Shown here piece after piece: positions 11,842-20,508 of a stretch of DNA of 64,000 nucleotides. A program made the position numbers and the translations under genes. Numbering within the stretch: position 1 is the stretch's first letter; each line of letters starts with the position of its first letter. The notes under the pieces were generated by a model. The model saw nothing but the letters and a program-made list of their open reading frames with translations. It did no database searches and had not been told where the DNA came from. The stretch is from Burkholderiales bacterium 70-64 (GTDB taxonomy: Bacteria > Pseudomonadota > Gammaproteobacteria > Burkholderiales > Burkholderiaceae_E): NCBI GenBank assembly GCA_001898645.1, contig MKUQ01000012.1, positions 62,001-126,000 on the forward strand, written 5' to 3'.

Positions 11842-11856
11842 GAACGTGCGAAGGAA
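11842..11856 (+). repeat. Intergenic 15-base repeat, copy 1
   Basis: GAACGTGCGAAGGAA occurs here, in the 72-base convergent gap between the PLP-enzyme gene and kup, and again at 54905-54919. Here it sits in the loop of an inverted repeat with arms CCGCTCG and CGAGCGG (about 11835-11868). The two copies also resemble each other just downstream, so it may be a dispersed intergenic element. Confidence 0.5.
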
Positions 11857-11906
11857 CCGTAGCGAGCGGCGCGAGATCGGGCCGCGCAGCAGGTTCATTC
11901 ACACGT

Positions 11907-13778
11907 TCAAATGGTGACCTGGGTGCCGAGCTCCACCACGCGGTTCGGCGGCAGGCCGAAGTAGTTCGCCACGCTGGTGCTGTTCTGGATCATCCAGCCG
12001 AACAGCGAGCGGCGCCACCCGAAGATGCCGCGCCGGCTCTGCGAGATCAGCGTCGGCTTGCTGGTGAAGAACGAGGTCTCCTCGGGCAGGCAGACCACCT
12101 CCTTGCGCATGGCCAGCCTGAGCACCCGGTCGATGTCGGGGTCCTCGCGGTAACCGAAGTGCGCGATGACGCGCACGATCCCGTTGCTCCCGCGCATCAC
12201 CTGGATGCGCTCGTCGTCGCGCACCCGCGGCAGGTCGTCGAACTCCACCGTCAGGAACACCGTACGCTCGTGCACGATCTTGTTGTGCTTGAGGTTGTGC
12301 AGGAAAGCGCTCGGACAGCCGGTCGGCGAGGACGAGAAGAACACCGCGGTGCCGGGCACCCGCGGCACGTCGGCGAGGTCCAGCGTCAGGCCGTCGAGCG
12401 CGGTGCGCGGATTGACGTCCTTCTTCGCGCGCATGATCTCGAGGCCGCGGCGCCAGGTGGTGAGCGCGGTGAACACGCACAGCGCCAGCAGCAGCGGGAA
12501 CCAGCCGCCGTGCGCCACCTTGGTCGCATTGGCCGCGAAGAACGACAGCTCGAGCAGCGCGAACAGCAGGAACGCCGGCCACAGCAGCCGCAGCCGGCGG
12601 TCGGCCATGAACGGCAGCACGATCAGCATCATCGCGCTGCCCAGCAGCAGGTCGCCCGAGACCGCGATGCCGTAGGCCGAGGCCAGGGCGTTGGAGCTGC
12701 GGAACCCGAGCGTGACGGCCACCACCAGCACCATCAGCAGCCAGTTGACCGCCGGGATGTAGATCTGCCCCTGGGCGAGGTCGGAGGTGTGCAGCACGCG
12801 CAGGCGGGGCAGCAGGTTCAGCCGCGACGCCTGCTGCGTGGCCGAGAACGCCCCCGAGATCGTGGCCTGCGAGGCGATCACGGTGGCCGCCGTCGCCAGC
12901 GCGATGAACGGCACCAGCATCGATTCCGGTGCGAGCAGGTAGAACGGGCTGCGCACCGCGGCCGGGTCGCGCAGCACCAGCGCCCCCTGCCCGAAATAGT
13001 TCAGGGTCAGCGACGGCAGCACCAGCGCGAACCACGCCAGCTGGATCGGCCGGCGCCCGAAATGCCCCATGTCGGTATACAGCGCTTCGGCCCCGGTCAT
13101 GCACAGGAACACCGCGCCGGCGGCGACGAAGGCGAGCCCCGGGCGCTCGAGGATGAGCAGGAGCGCATAGCGCGGATCAAGCGCCTGCAGGATCGCCGGG
13201 TTCTCTGCAATGCTGTCCACACCCAGCACGGCCAGGGTCAGGAACCAGGCCGCCATCAGCGGACCGAACAGGGCGCCGACCGCGGCGGTGCCGCGGCGCT
13301 GGATGAAGAACAGCGCCACGATGATGCCCACGGCGATCGGAAGCACCAGCACCTCGAGTGCCGGTGCCGCCACCGCGATGCCCTCCACCGCCGACAGCAC
13401 CGAGATCGCCGGCGTGATCACCGCGTCGCCGTAGAACAGCGACACCGCGAAGGCCCCGAGGACGGTGATCACCCACAGCAACACCGGGCGCTCGCGCACC
13501 TGCTGCGCGCAGTACGACAGCAGCGCCAGCACGCCGCCATCGCCGCGGTTGTCGAAGCGCAGCATGATCAGCACGTACTTCATCGAGACGATGATCATCA
13601 CCGCCCAGAAGATCATCGACAGCACCGCGTACACGTTGGCCGGCGTCAGCGGCAGGCCGTGCTGGGGGTCGAAGGCCTCCTTGAAGGCGTACAGCGGGCT
13701 GGTGCCGATGTCGCCATAGACCACGCCCAGCGCCGCGAGCGCGACCGTGGGCAGGCCTTGACGGGTGCTCTCGGACAT
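11907..13778 (-). CDS. kup: Potassium uptake protein Kup
   Basis: A 623-residue inner-membrane K+/H+ symporter of the KUP/HAK/KT family. The diagnostic N-terminus GVVYGDIGTSPLYAFKEAF is present, followed by about 12 hydrophobic helices (to roughly residue 450) including GDAVITPAISVLSAVEG and the FGRRPIQLAW loop. A hydrophilic C-terminal domain follows. The length is normal for a bacterial Kup (about 620-630). It is convergent with the PLP-enzyme gene and divergent from a small DMT permease gene. The ATG directly follows an 8-bp hairpin, and no Shine-Dalgarno sequence is visible. Confidence 0.95.
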   Translation of the reverse strand: MSESTRQGLPTVALAALGVVYGDIGTSPLYAFKEAFDPQHGLPLTPANVYAVLSMIFWAVMIIVSMKYVLIMLRFDNRGDGGVLALLSYCAQQVRERPVLLWVITVLGAFAVSLFYGDAVITPAISVLSAVEGIAVAAPALEVLVLPIAVGIIVALFFIQRRGTAAVGALFGPLMAAWFLTLAVLGVDSIAENPAILQALDPRYALLLILERPGLAFVAAGAVFLCMTGAEALYTDMGHFGRRPIQLAWFALVLPSLTLNYFGQGALVLRDPAAVRSPFYLLAPESMLVPFIALATAATVIASQATISGAFSATQQASRLNLLPRLRVLHTSDLAQGQIYIPAVNWLLMVLVVAVTLGFRSSNALASAYGIAVSGDLLLGSAMMLIVLPFMADRRLRLLWPAFLLFALLELSFFAANATKVAHGGWFPLLLALCVFTALTTWRRGLEIMRAKKDVNPRTALDGLTLDLADVPRVPGTAVFFSSSPTGCPSAFLHNLKHNKIVHERTVFLTVEFDDLPRVRDDERIQVMRGSNGIVRVIAHFGYREDPDIDRVLRLAMRKEVVCLPEETSFFTSKPTLISQSRRGIFGWRRSLFGWMIQNSTSVANYFGLPPNRVVELGTQVTI

Positions 13779-13779
13779 G

Positions 13780-13805
13780 GCGCGGCAGTTTAACAGTTGC
13801 CGCGC
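13780..13805. promoter_or_regulatory. Inverted repeat between kup and the DMT gene
   Basis: Arms GCGCGGCA (13780-13787) and TGCCGCGC (13798-13805) flank a 10-base AT-rich centre holding a possible kup -10 (TAAACT on the minus strand). On the kup transcript the hairpin would end two bases before the start codon. It could be a protein operator or an RNA structure controlling kup. Confidence 0.45.
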
Positions 13806-13835
13806 AGACCGGGCGACCGGCTAAGATGTGCGCCC

Positions 13836-14213
13836 ATGAATGCGCTCAGCTTCCTGCTGGTGCTCACCGGCGTGGTGCTCAATGCGCTCGCCCAGACGCT
13901 GCTCAAGCATGGCACCAACCGGCTCGGGCCGGTGGACTTCGCCCTCTCACATGCCTTCGAGATCGGCTGGCGCGTGCTGCGCGACTGGCCGTTCCTGCTC
14001 GGCTTCGCCTGCTACGGCGTGAGCTTGGTGGTGTGGATCGCCGCCCTCACCCGGGTGCCGGTGACCGTGGCCTACCCGATGCTGTCGATCGGCTACATCA
14101 TCAATGCGCTGATCGCGCGCTTCTGGCTCGGCGAGACCATGGGCCTCACCGGCTGGGTCGGCATCGCGTTCATCTGCCTGGGGGTGACGATGATCGCGCG
14201 CCAGGGAGCCTAG
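13836..14213 (+). CDS. Small EamA/SMR-like transporter of the DMT superfamily
   Basis: A 125-residue inner-membrane protein with four hydrophobic helices (about 2-20, 43-62, 70-88, 95-121), the layout of small DMT/SMR transporters such as EmrE or the ArnE/ArnF flippase subunits. The TVAYPMLSIGYIINALIARF segment followed by LGETMGLTGWVGIAFICLGV is typical: conserved Pro-Met, then GE, then a final helix. These work as dimers to export drugs or flip lipid-linked sugars; the substrate here is unknown. The ATG was preferred over an upstream in-frame codon because a TAAGAT -10 at 13822-13827 lies only 8 bases before it, so the mRNA may be nearly leaderless. Confidence 0.8.
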   Translation: MNALSFLLVLTGVVLNALAQTLLKHGTNRLGPVDFALSHAFEIGWRVLRDWPFLLGFACYGVSLVVWIAALTRVPVTVAYPMLSIGYIINALIARFWLGETMGLTGWVGIAFICLGVTMIARQGA

Positions 14214-14217
14214 GGCC

Positions 14218-15219
14218 TCAGACGACGGTCGAATCGATCCGCAGCACCGACTTCCCGATCGATTCGCGCGCCTCGAGCTGGCGATGCCCCTCGGCGAGGG
14301 TGGAGAAATCATGCACGCCGGAGATGTGCACCGAGAGCGCTCCCGCCGCCAGCGCGTCGAACACGTCCTTGGCGCGCCGACGCAGCGTCGCGGCGTCGGC
14401 AACGTAGTCGGCGAGGCGCGGCCGGGTGAAGAACAGCGAGCCGGCGTCTGCGAGGCGCATCGGATCGATCGGCGGCACCTTTCCGGAATTCGTTCCGTAG
14501 AGCACCATGAGGCCGGCGGTGCGCAGTGCGCGCAGGCTGGTGTCGAAGGTATCGGCGCCGGCCGAATCGAAGACGACGTCGACGCCCCGTTCTCCGATGT
14601 GCTGCTGCACGAGCGCCATCACCGCCTCGCTCTCGTAGCCCGAGACCCCCTCCGCGCCGCGGCTGCGCGCGACCTCGGCCTTGCCGGCGCTGCTCGCGGT
14701 GGCCAGCACGCGCGCCCCGCGCCGCCGCGCCATCTGGATGAGGAGTTGCGCGATTCCGCCCGACCCCGAATGCACGAGGCACCATAGCCCGCTCCGCAGG
14801 CAGCCGACGTCCTCGACGAGATAGTGCGCGGTGATGCCCTGGAACAGCGCGGCCGCGGCGATGTCGAGCCCGAGCCCGTCGGGCACGGCGACGAGCTTCG
14901 ATCCGGGCACCACGGCGTACTCGGCATGGCTGCCGCGCACCAGGCACCAGGCGACGCGATCGCCGGGCTTCCATGCCCGGACCCCCTCGCCCACCGCGTC
15001 GACGCGGCCGGCGCCTTCCATGCCCAGCGTGAGGGGCAGCGACGCCGCGTAATGGCCGGGTTTCGCGTAGACGCCGCGCCGGGTATAGACGTCCATGAAG
15101 TTGATGCCGGCATAGGCGAGCTTCACGCGGACCTCGCCGGGGCCCGGCGCCGGCACGTCGACGCCGACTTCCTCGAGGACCTCCCGGCCGCCGTAGCGTT
15201 CGATGCGGATCGCACGCAT
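14218..15219 (-). CDS. NADPH:quinone oxidoreductase-like (zinc-free MDR) protein
   Basis: A 333-residue medium-chain dehydrogenase/reductase of the quinone oxidoreductase class. The N-terminus MRAIRIERYGGREVLEEV and the YAGINFMDVYTRRGVY segment are QOR signatures. The nucleotide-binding region HSGSGGIAQLLIQMARRRGA replaces the usual AAAGGVG with SGSGGIA but keeps its spacing. The cysteine zinc ligands of alcohol dehydrogenases are absent. The C-terminal SIGKSVLRID pattern is normal. It is downstream of, and 8 bases from, the LysR regulator gene on the same strand, so both are co-transcribed away from the catabolic operon. It may reduce a quinone or enone formed in that pathway. Confidence 0.88.
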   Translation of the reverse strand: MRAIRIERYGGREVLEEVGVDVPAPGPGEVRVKLAYAGINFMDVYTRRGVYAKPGHYAASLPLTLGMEGAGRVDAVGEGVRAWKPGDRVAWCLVRGSHAEYAVVPGSKLVAVPDGLGLDIAAAALFQGITAHYLVEDVGCLRSGLWCLVHSGSGGIAQLLIQMARRRGARVLATASSAGKAEVARSRGAEGVSGYESEAVMALVQQHIGERGVDVVFDSAGADTFDTSLRALRTAGLMVLYGTNSGKVPPIDPMRLADAGSLFFTRPRLADYVADAATLRRRAKDVFDALAAGALSVHISGVHDFSTLAEGHRQLEARESIGKSVLRIDSTVV

Positions 15220-15227
15220 GGGCCGGC

Positions 15228-16133
15228 CTATGCTCGCGCCCGGTCGAACTCGCCGGCCGTCGCCACGATCCAGTCGCGCAGCTTCGCGACCAGGGGAGAA
15301 TCCTGCTTGTACTCGGGAAAGACCAGGCAGTAGCGTTTCATGTGCTTGAGCGCGATGTCGAAGGGAATGACGAGATCGCCCCGGTTGATCTCGTCCTGGA
15401 CATAGAAGCGCGGCACGAGGCCGACGCCGAGGCCGGCGCGCGCAGCCTCGATGACCATGCCGTACAGCTCGAAGCGCATTCCGGGCACGGGCCCCTCGTG
15501 CCGATGGCCGGCGAGCTCGAACCAGCGCGGCCAGGCGTCGGCGCGGGTCGACTTGTGCAGCAGCGGGAGGCCGAGCAGTTCGCGCGGCGACGAGAGGCGT
15601 GAAACATCGAAATGGGCGGGATTGAGCACCGGGACGACCGCTTCCTCGAAGAGCTCGATCTTGACGACGTCGACCCAGGAAGGGCTGTCGAAGTGTAGCG
15701 CGGCATCGAAGATCGTGCCGCGGAACGGAAAGGGCTCCGGGCGCTCCGAGAGGTTCAGCGTGATGTCGGGGTATTGCCTGCGGAACTCGTGCAGGCGCGG
15801 GAGCAGCCATCGGTTCGCGAAGGTCGGGATCACCGCCAGCTCGAGCACGCCGCCGGCGCCCTTGTGCGCCATCAGCGAGCGCGTGTGCAGCTCGATCTCG
15901 TCCAGGTTGACCGCGATCGTGCGGCTGTAGTGCCGGCCGGCCTCGCTGAGCACCACCTGCTTCTTCACCCGCTCGAAGAGCCTGACGCCGAGGTAGTTCT
16001 CGAGCGCGGCGATCTGGCGGCTGACGGCGCTTTCCGTGAGGCAGAGCTCGGTTGCGGCACGCGCGAAGCTCTCGTACCTGGCGGCCGCGTCGAATACGGC
16101 GAGCGCGACCGTGCTCGGGATCTTGCGCTTCAT
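15228..16133 (-). CDS. LysR-family transcriptional regulator
   Basis: A 301-residue LysR-type regulator. The N-terminal winged helix-turn-helix spans about residues 8-68, with AARYESFARAATELCLTESA VSRQIAALE and RVKKQVVLSEAGRHY. A periplasmic-binding-like effector domain follows (about 95-295, starting VLELAVIPTFANRWLLPRL). The start MKRKIPSTVALAVFDAA was chosen over an upstream ATG because it matches the family N-terminus. The gene is divergent from the aldehyde dehydrogenase operon with a 143-base gap, the usual LysR layout. It probably activates that operon in response to the pathway substrate or an intermediate. Confidence 0.93.
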   Translation of the reverse strand: MKRKIPSTVALAVFDAAARYESFARAATELCLTESAVSRQIAALENYLGVRLFERVKKQVVLSEAGRHYSRTIAVNLDEIELHTRSLMAHKGAGGVLELAVIPTFANRWLLPRLHEFRRQYPDITLNLSERPEPFPFRGTIFDAALHFDSPSWVDVVKIELFEEAVVPVLNPAHFDVSRLSSPRELLGLPLLHKSTRADAWPRWFELAGHRHEGPVPGMRFELYGMVIEAARAGLGVGLVPRFYVQDEINRGDLVIPFDIALKHMKRYCLVFPEYKQDSPLVAKLRDWIVATAGEFDRARA

Positions 16134-16207
16134 GCGGAACGATCCATGGCCCTTCCGTGACTCTCCAGGGTCATGACAAAACGGAACGATCTCGTCCGGA
16201 ATCCTCA

Positions 16208-16234
16208 ATTGTAGCAACGCAGGTGCCTTGCAAT
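16208..16234. promoter_or_regulatory. Candidate LysR operator in the divergent gap
   Basis: An imperfect dyad with outer ends ATTG (16208-16211) and CAAT (16231-16234) and internal GCAA/TTGC lies in an AT-rich patch between the lysR and aldehyde dehydrogenase genes. It contains the T-N11-A type spacing expected of LysR sites. This is inferred from position and symmetry only. Confidence 0.4.
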
Positions 16235-16276
16235 AATCCAGCCGCATATTCACCCGAAGACGAGAGAACCGGAACG

Positions 16277-17755
16277 ATGGGCCGTTACAAGCTGTTCATT
16301 GCCAACGAATGGCAGGACCCGCATTCGGGGCGCTGGTTCGATACGCTCGATCCCTTCTCCGGCGAAGGCTGGGCCGAGATCCCGCGGGGCGACGCGGTCG
16401 ACGTCGACCGCGCGGTGACGGCGGCGGCCGATGCGTTCGAGGGGCCGTGGTCGAGGATGTCGGCGAGCGACCGCGGCATGCTGCTGCACCGGCTCGGCAA
16501 CCTCATCGAGCGCGACGCGGAGAAGCTCGCGGCCGTCGAGAGCCGCGACAATGGCAAGCTGCTGAGCGAGACCCTCGGGCAGGTGAAGTACACCGCCAGG
16601 TACTTCTACTACTACGGCGGCCTGGCGGACAAGATCCAGGGCGCGGTCGTGCCGATCGACAAGCCCAAGGTGTTCAACATGGTCCGCTACGAGCCCATGG
16701 GCGTCGTCGCGAGCATCACGCCGTGGAACTCCTCGCTGCTTCTCACGGCGTGGAAAGCGAGCGCCGCGCTCTGCGCGGGCAACACCATCGTCTGCAAGCC
16801 GTCGGAGTTCACGTCGGCCTCGCTGCTCGAGCTCGCCAGGCTGGTCGTCGAGGCGGGATTCCCGCCGGGCGTGTTCAACGTCGTCACCGGCTTCGGCGCC
16901 GAGGTCGGCGAGCCGCTGATCCGGCATCCCAAGGTGGCGCGCATCGCCTTCACCGGCGGCGACGAAGCGGGCCGCAAGGTCTACATGACGGCAGCCGAGG
17001 GATTCAAGCGCGTATCGCTCGAGCTCGGCGGCAAGTCGCCCAACATCGTCTTCGACGACGCCGACCTGGCCAAGGCGGCCAACGGCGTCATCACGGGCAT
17101 CTTCTCCGCGGGCGGCCAGACCTGCATGGCGGGCTCGCGCCTGCTGCTGCAGGAATCGATCCACGACGAGTTTCTCGAGCGTATCCAGGCCATCACGCGG
17201 TCGGCCAAGATCGGCAACCCGGCCGACCCGGCGACGCAGATCGGGCCCGTCGCCACGCGCCCGCAGTTCGAGAAGGTCCTGCGCTACATCGACATCGCCA
17301 AGGCCGAGGGCGCACGCTGCGTGGCGGGCGGCCGCGCGCTGTCCGGCGAAGGCTACGGCTGCGGCCAGTTCGTCGAGCCGACGATCTTCGCCGACGTGCG
17401 CAACGACATGCGCATCGCACAGGAGGAGGTCTTCGGCCCGGTGCTCGCCGTGCTCAAGTTCAAGGACGAGGAAGATGCCATCCGCATCGGCAACGACATC
17501 CGCTTCGGGCTGGCCGCGGGCGTGTGGACCAGGAGCCTGCACCGGGCGATGCTGCTGTCCGAGAAGCTGAAGGCCGGAACGGTCTGGATCAACAATTACC
17601 GCTCGACGAGCTACACCACGCCTTTCGGCGGCTACAAGCACAGCGGGCTGGGCCGCGAGAGCGGAGTGGAGTCGGTCAAGGAGTACATGGAGACCAAGAG
17701 CGTCTGGATCTCGACCGACCTCGACATGCCGAATCCGTTCGTTCGCAAGTACTGA
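16277..17755 (+). CDS. NAD(P)-dependent aldehyde dehydrogenase
   Basis: A 492-residue cytosolic enzyme of the ALDH superfamily that oxidises an aldehyde to a carboxylate. Catalytic Cys283 is in SAGGQTCMAGSRL, general base Glu249 in SLELGGKSPN, and Asn151 in ITPWNSSLL, where the usual PWN(F/Y)P is altered. The coenzyme loop is TGGDEAGRKV (226-235). The sequence is close to the betaine/hydroxymuconic-type ALDH group. It is the first gene of the rightward catabolic operon, 19 bases before the flavin dehydrogenase. The upstream sequence CGGAACG is a poor ribosome site. The aldehyde is unknown. An ALDH feeding a TcuA-like dehydrogenase suggests that the resulting acid is the next substrate. Confidence 0.93.
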   Translation: MGRYKLFIANEWQDPHSGRWFDTLDPFSGEGWAEIPRGDAVDVDRAVTAAADAFEGPWSRMSASDRGMLLHRLGNLIERDAEKLAAVESRDNGKLLSETLGQVKYTARYFYYYGGLADKIQGAVVPIDKPKVFNMVRYEPMGVVASITPWNSSLLLTAWKASAALCAGNTIVCKPSEFTSASLLELARLVVEAGFPPGVFNVVTGFGAEVGEPLIRHPKVARIAFTGGDEAGRKVYMTAAEGFKRVSLELGGKSPNIVFDDADLAKAANGVITGIFSAGGQTCMAGSRLLLQESIHDEFLERIQAITRSAKIGNPADPATQIGPVATRPQFEKVLRYIDIAKAEGARCVAGGRALSGEGYGCGQFVEPTIFADVRNDMRIAQEEVFGPVLAVLKFKDEEDAIRIGNDIRFGLAAGVWTRSLHRAMLLSEKLKAGTVWINNYRSTSYTTPFGGYKHSGLGRESGVESVKEYMETKSVWISTDLDMPNPFVRKY

Positions 17756-17774
17756 AGGACCGAAGGCAAGAGAC

Positions 17775-19244
17775 ATGGAAACCCTGGACTTCGACGTCGT
17801 GGTCGTCGGCTGCGGGATCGCCGGGCTCTCGGCCGCCGTCTCGGCGCTCGAACAGGGCGCGCGCGTCGCGATTCTCGAGCGTGCTCCCGAGGAGGAGCGC
17901 GGCGGCCAGACGCGGTGGACCGAGGCCATGATGCGCATGAAGAGCCTCGATGCGGTTTCCGACGACTTCGAGGAGCACTTCGCCCGGAATGCGGGGTACT
18001 ACCTCGATCCCGGCCTCGTGCAGGAGGCCGCCGGCTCCTGGGAGAGCTGGTCGTCTATCGTCAAGGTGCTCGGCTTCACCGACCCCGAGCTGATCTCCAC
18101 GCTGGCCGATCGCGCGGGGCCCACCATCCGCTGGCTCGAGAAGCTCGGCGTGCGCTTCGACTTCCTGCCCGGCTACTTCATCACCACCTGCACCACGCGG
18201 ATGGCGCCGGTGGGCGGCGGGCACGCGCTGGTGGAAGCGCTCGCGGCGGCCGCGGAGAAGCTGGGCGGCCGCATCCACTACCGCACGACGGCCCGCGAGC
18301 TGCTCCGGGAGCCGGACGGCTCGGTCGCCGGCACCGCCGCGACGGGGCCCGGCGGAAAGGCGATCCGCTTCGGCGCGCCGTCGATCGTGCTCGGAAGCGG
18401 CGGCTTCGAGGGCAACCCCGAGATGCTCACGCGCTACCTCGGGCCGCGCGCACGCTACCTGCGCCCGGTGGCGCGCGGCGGCTACTACAACAAGGGCGAG
18501 GGAATCCGGATGGCGCTCGAGATCGGCGCCGCGCCCTGCGGCGACTTCGGCCAGATCCACGCCGAGCCGCTCGACCCGCGCTCGGGCGCCACCGAGCCCA
18601 TCGTCCTCGTGTTCAGCTATGGCGTGCTGGTGAACCGCGACGGACGCCGCTTCGTCGACGAGGCGCCGGCGACGGTCGACGCGACCTACGAAGCGATCAC
18701 GCGCACGGTGCTGCGCCAGCCCGAGGGGATCGCCTACGTCATCCTCGATTCGCGCATCGAGGAAGTGCCGAACTGGAAGCGTTCGGTGCGCTCGGACCAG
18801 CCGCCGATCGTCGCGGACTCGCTCGAGGCCCTGGCAGCGAAGCTCGGGATCGACGGGCGCAGGCTCGAGCGGACCATCGCCGAGTACAACGCTGCCTGCG
18901 TGCCGGGCCGCTTCGACCCGCTCGCCGCCGACGGGCTGAAGACGGCGCCCGACCTGGATCCGCCCAAATCGAACTGGGCGCGTCCCATCGAGCGCGCGCC
19001 CTTTCTCGCCTATCCCGTCATCTGCGGCAATTGCTTCACCTTCGGCGGCATCAAGGTGAACACGCGCAGCCAGGTGCTCGACATGGCCGGCGATCCGATC
19101 GCCGGGCTCTACGCCGCGGGCGAGATGACGGGCCTCTATTACGGAACCTACACGGGCGCCACCTCCGTGCTGCGCGGCGCGGTCTTCGGCCGCATCGCGG
19201 GCGCGGAGGCGGCGCGGCGAGCGCGCGAACTCCCGTCCGCATGA
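17775..19244 (+). CDS. TcuA-like FAD-dependent tricarballylate dehydrogenase / fumarate reductase-type flavoprotein
   Basis: A 489-residue flavoprotein of the fumarate reductase/succinate dehydrogenase flavoprotein family. The FAD-binding motif VVVVGCGIAGLSAAVSALEQ (8-27) is followed by LERAPEEERGGQTRWTEAMM, which matches the APEExRGGNTRYT pattern of tricarballylate dehydrogenase TcuA. The C-terminus has GGIKVNTRSQVLDM and GLYAAGEMTGLYYGTYTGATSVLRG. TcuA removes two hydrogens from tricarballylate to give cis-aconitate. This paralogue probably desaturates a related carboxylate. No TcuB iron-sulfur/heme partner is seen in the window. It sits between an ALDH and an ABC importer, with a PrpF isomerase gene at the operon end. 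Confidence 0.82.
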   Translation: METLDFDVVVVGCGIAGLSAAVSALEQGARVAILERAPEEERGGQTRWTEAMMRMKSLDAVSDDFEEHFARNAGYYLDPGLVQEAAGSWESWSSIVKVLGFTDPELISTLADRAGPTIRWLEKLGVRFDFLPGYFITTCTTRMAPVGGGHALVEALAAAAEKLGGRIHYRTTARELLREPDGSVAGTAATGPGGKAIRFGAPSIVLGSGGFEGNPEMLTRYLGPRARYLRPVARGGYYNKGEGIRMALEIGAAPCGDFGQIHAEPLDPRSGATEPIVLVFSYGVLVNRDGRRFVDEAPATVDATYEAITRTVLRQPEGIAYVILDSRIEEVPNWKRSVRSDQPPIVADSLEALAAKLGIDGRRLERTIAEYNAACVPGRFDPLAADGLKTAPDLDPPKSNWARPIERAPFLAYPVICGNCFTFGGIKVNTRSQVLDMAGDPIAGLYAAGEMTGLYYGTYTGATSVLRGAVFGRIAGAEAARRARELPSA

Positions 19245-19266
19245 CCACCAGAAAGGAGAGGGTCGA

Positions 19267-20445
19267 ATGAAGAAGTCAGCATCGAAGTTGCTCCTGGCGC
19301 TCGGCGCGATCGCGCTTGCCGGTCACGTATCGGCCGCCGAGGTCGGGGTCACCGCCGACACCATCCGCATCGGCATGTTCGGCCCCCTGACGGGCCCCAC
19401 GGCCATCGGCTCGCTCTCGGTGCTCGGGGCGGCCGCGATCTACAAGGACGTCAACGACCACGGCGGCATCAACGGCCGCAAGATCGACCTCGTCATCGAG
19501 GATGACGCCTGCCAGCCCAACAAGACCATCGCCGCGACCAAGAAACTGATCGCGCAGGACCAGGTCTTCATGATCCACGGCGGATGGTGCAGCGGCACGG
19601 TGCTGGCGATCAAGCCCGAGCTCGAGCGCAACCCGCAGGTGCCCTTCATGGTTGCGGGAGCGGCCAGCGCCGCCATCTCCACGCCGGTGCAGTCGAACAT
19701 CTTCCATCCGGTCGCCACCACCAATACGGTCGCGCGGGCGATGGTCGACTTCGCCGTGACCAAGCCCGGCGTCAAGCGCATCGCCCTCATCAGCCACTCG
19801 GACGAGTGGGGCAAGTCGCACGTCGAGCCGCTCGTGAAGGAGATGGAGCAGCGCGGGTTGCAGGTCGTCGAGACCGCCTGGTTCGAGCGCGGCACCACCG
19901 ACGCGACCTCGCAGACATTGCGCATCCGCGCGGCCAAGCCCGACATCGTCATGGCGGTGCTCCACCAGCCCGAGCTGACGATCTTCCTGCGCGACGCGCA
20001 CAAGTTCGGCATGCGCGTCCCGGTGGTCACGACCCAGGGCGTTTCGATCGAGGACATGGTCAAGCGCGTGGGCAACACCGCGGCAACGAGCGAGCTGTAC
20101 GTCTTCTACCCGCTCTCGCACACGCTCGAGGCGCCGGAATTCAAGAAGTGGGCCGACATCTTCCGCCGCTACAATCCGAAGGAGCCGGTCGAAACGATCA
20201 GCTTCATCGGAATGACCGGGGCACTGGCCGTCGTGGAGGCGCTCAGGAATGCCGGACCCGACCTGACGCGCGAGAAGTTCATCGCCGAGCTGAACAAGCT
20301 GAGGAACTTCGACCCCGGCATCCAGTCCGGTCCGCTGACCTTCACGCCCGAGGACCACGCCGGGATCAAGACCGGCAAGATGATCTACATGCCGGATGGA
20401 AAGCAGCCCCGCATCGTCGCGAAATACCCCGGCACGGCGCAGTAG
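19267..20445 (+). CDS. Branched-chain-amino-acid-type ABC transporter substrate-binding protein
   Basis: A 392-residue periplasmic binding protein of the LivK/amide-urea family. The signal peptide MKKSASKLLLALGAIALAGHVSAA is followed by VTADTIRIGMFGPLTGP, the standard start of this fold. The NDHGGINGRKIDLVIEDDACQPN segment is family-typical. It delivers a ligand to the LivHM permease encoded just downstream. The gene context (ALDH, TcuA-like, PrpF) points to a carboxylate or aromatic acid rather than an amino acid, as is common for such proteins in Burkholderiales. An AAAGGAGAGGGTCGA ribosome site precedes the ATG. A strong hairpin separates it from the permease genes. Confidence 0.93.
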   Translation: MKKSASKLLLALGAIALAGHVSAAEVGVTADTIRIGMFGPLTGPTAIGSLSVLGAAAIYKDVNDHGGINGRKIDLVIEDDACQPNKTIAATKKLIAQDQVFMIHGGWCSGTVLAIKPELERNPQVPFMVAGAASAAISTPVQSNIFHPVATTNTVARAMVDFAVTKPGVKRIALISHSDEWGKSHVEPLVKEMEQRGLQVVETAWFERGTTDATSQTLRIRAAKPDIVMAVLHQPELTIFLRDAHKFGMRVPVVTTQGVSIEDMVKRVGNTAATSELYVFYPLSHTLEAPEFKKWADIFRRYNPKEPVETISFIGMTGALAVVEALRNAGPDLTREKFIAELNKLRNFDPGIQSGPLTFTPEDHAGIKTGKMIYMPDGKQPRIVAKYPGTAQ

Positions 20446-20463
20446 AGGCCGGAAAGGCGGGAA

Positions 20464-20490
20464 GCGATCCCGGCGGCTCGCCGGGATCGC
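20464..20490 (+). other. Intra-operon hairpin after the binding-protein gene
   Basis: Perfect 11-bp arms GCGATCCCGGC and GCCGGGATCGC with a 5-base loop lie in the 63-base gap between the binding-protein and permease genes. No T-run follows. Such hairpins after binding-protein genes stabilise or partly terminate the mRNA, so that the abundant binding protein is made in excess over the permease. Confidence 0.7.
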
Positions 20491-20508
20491 CTCGTATCAG
20501 GGAAGCCC

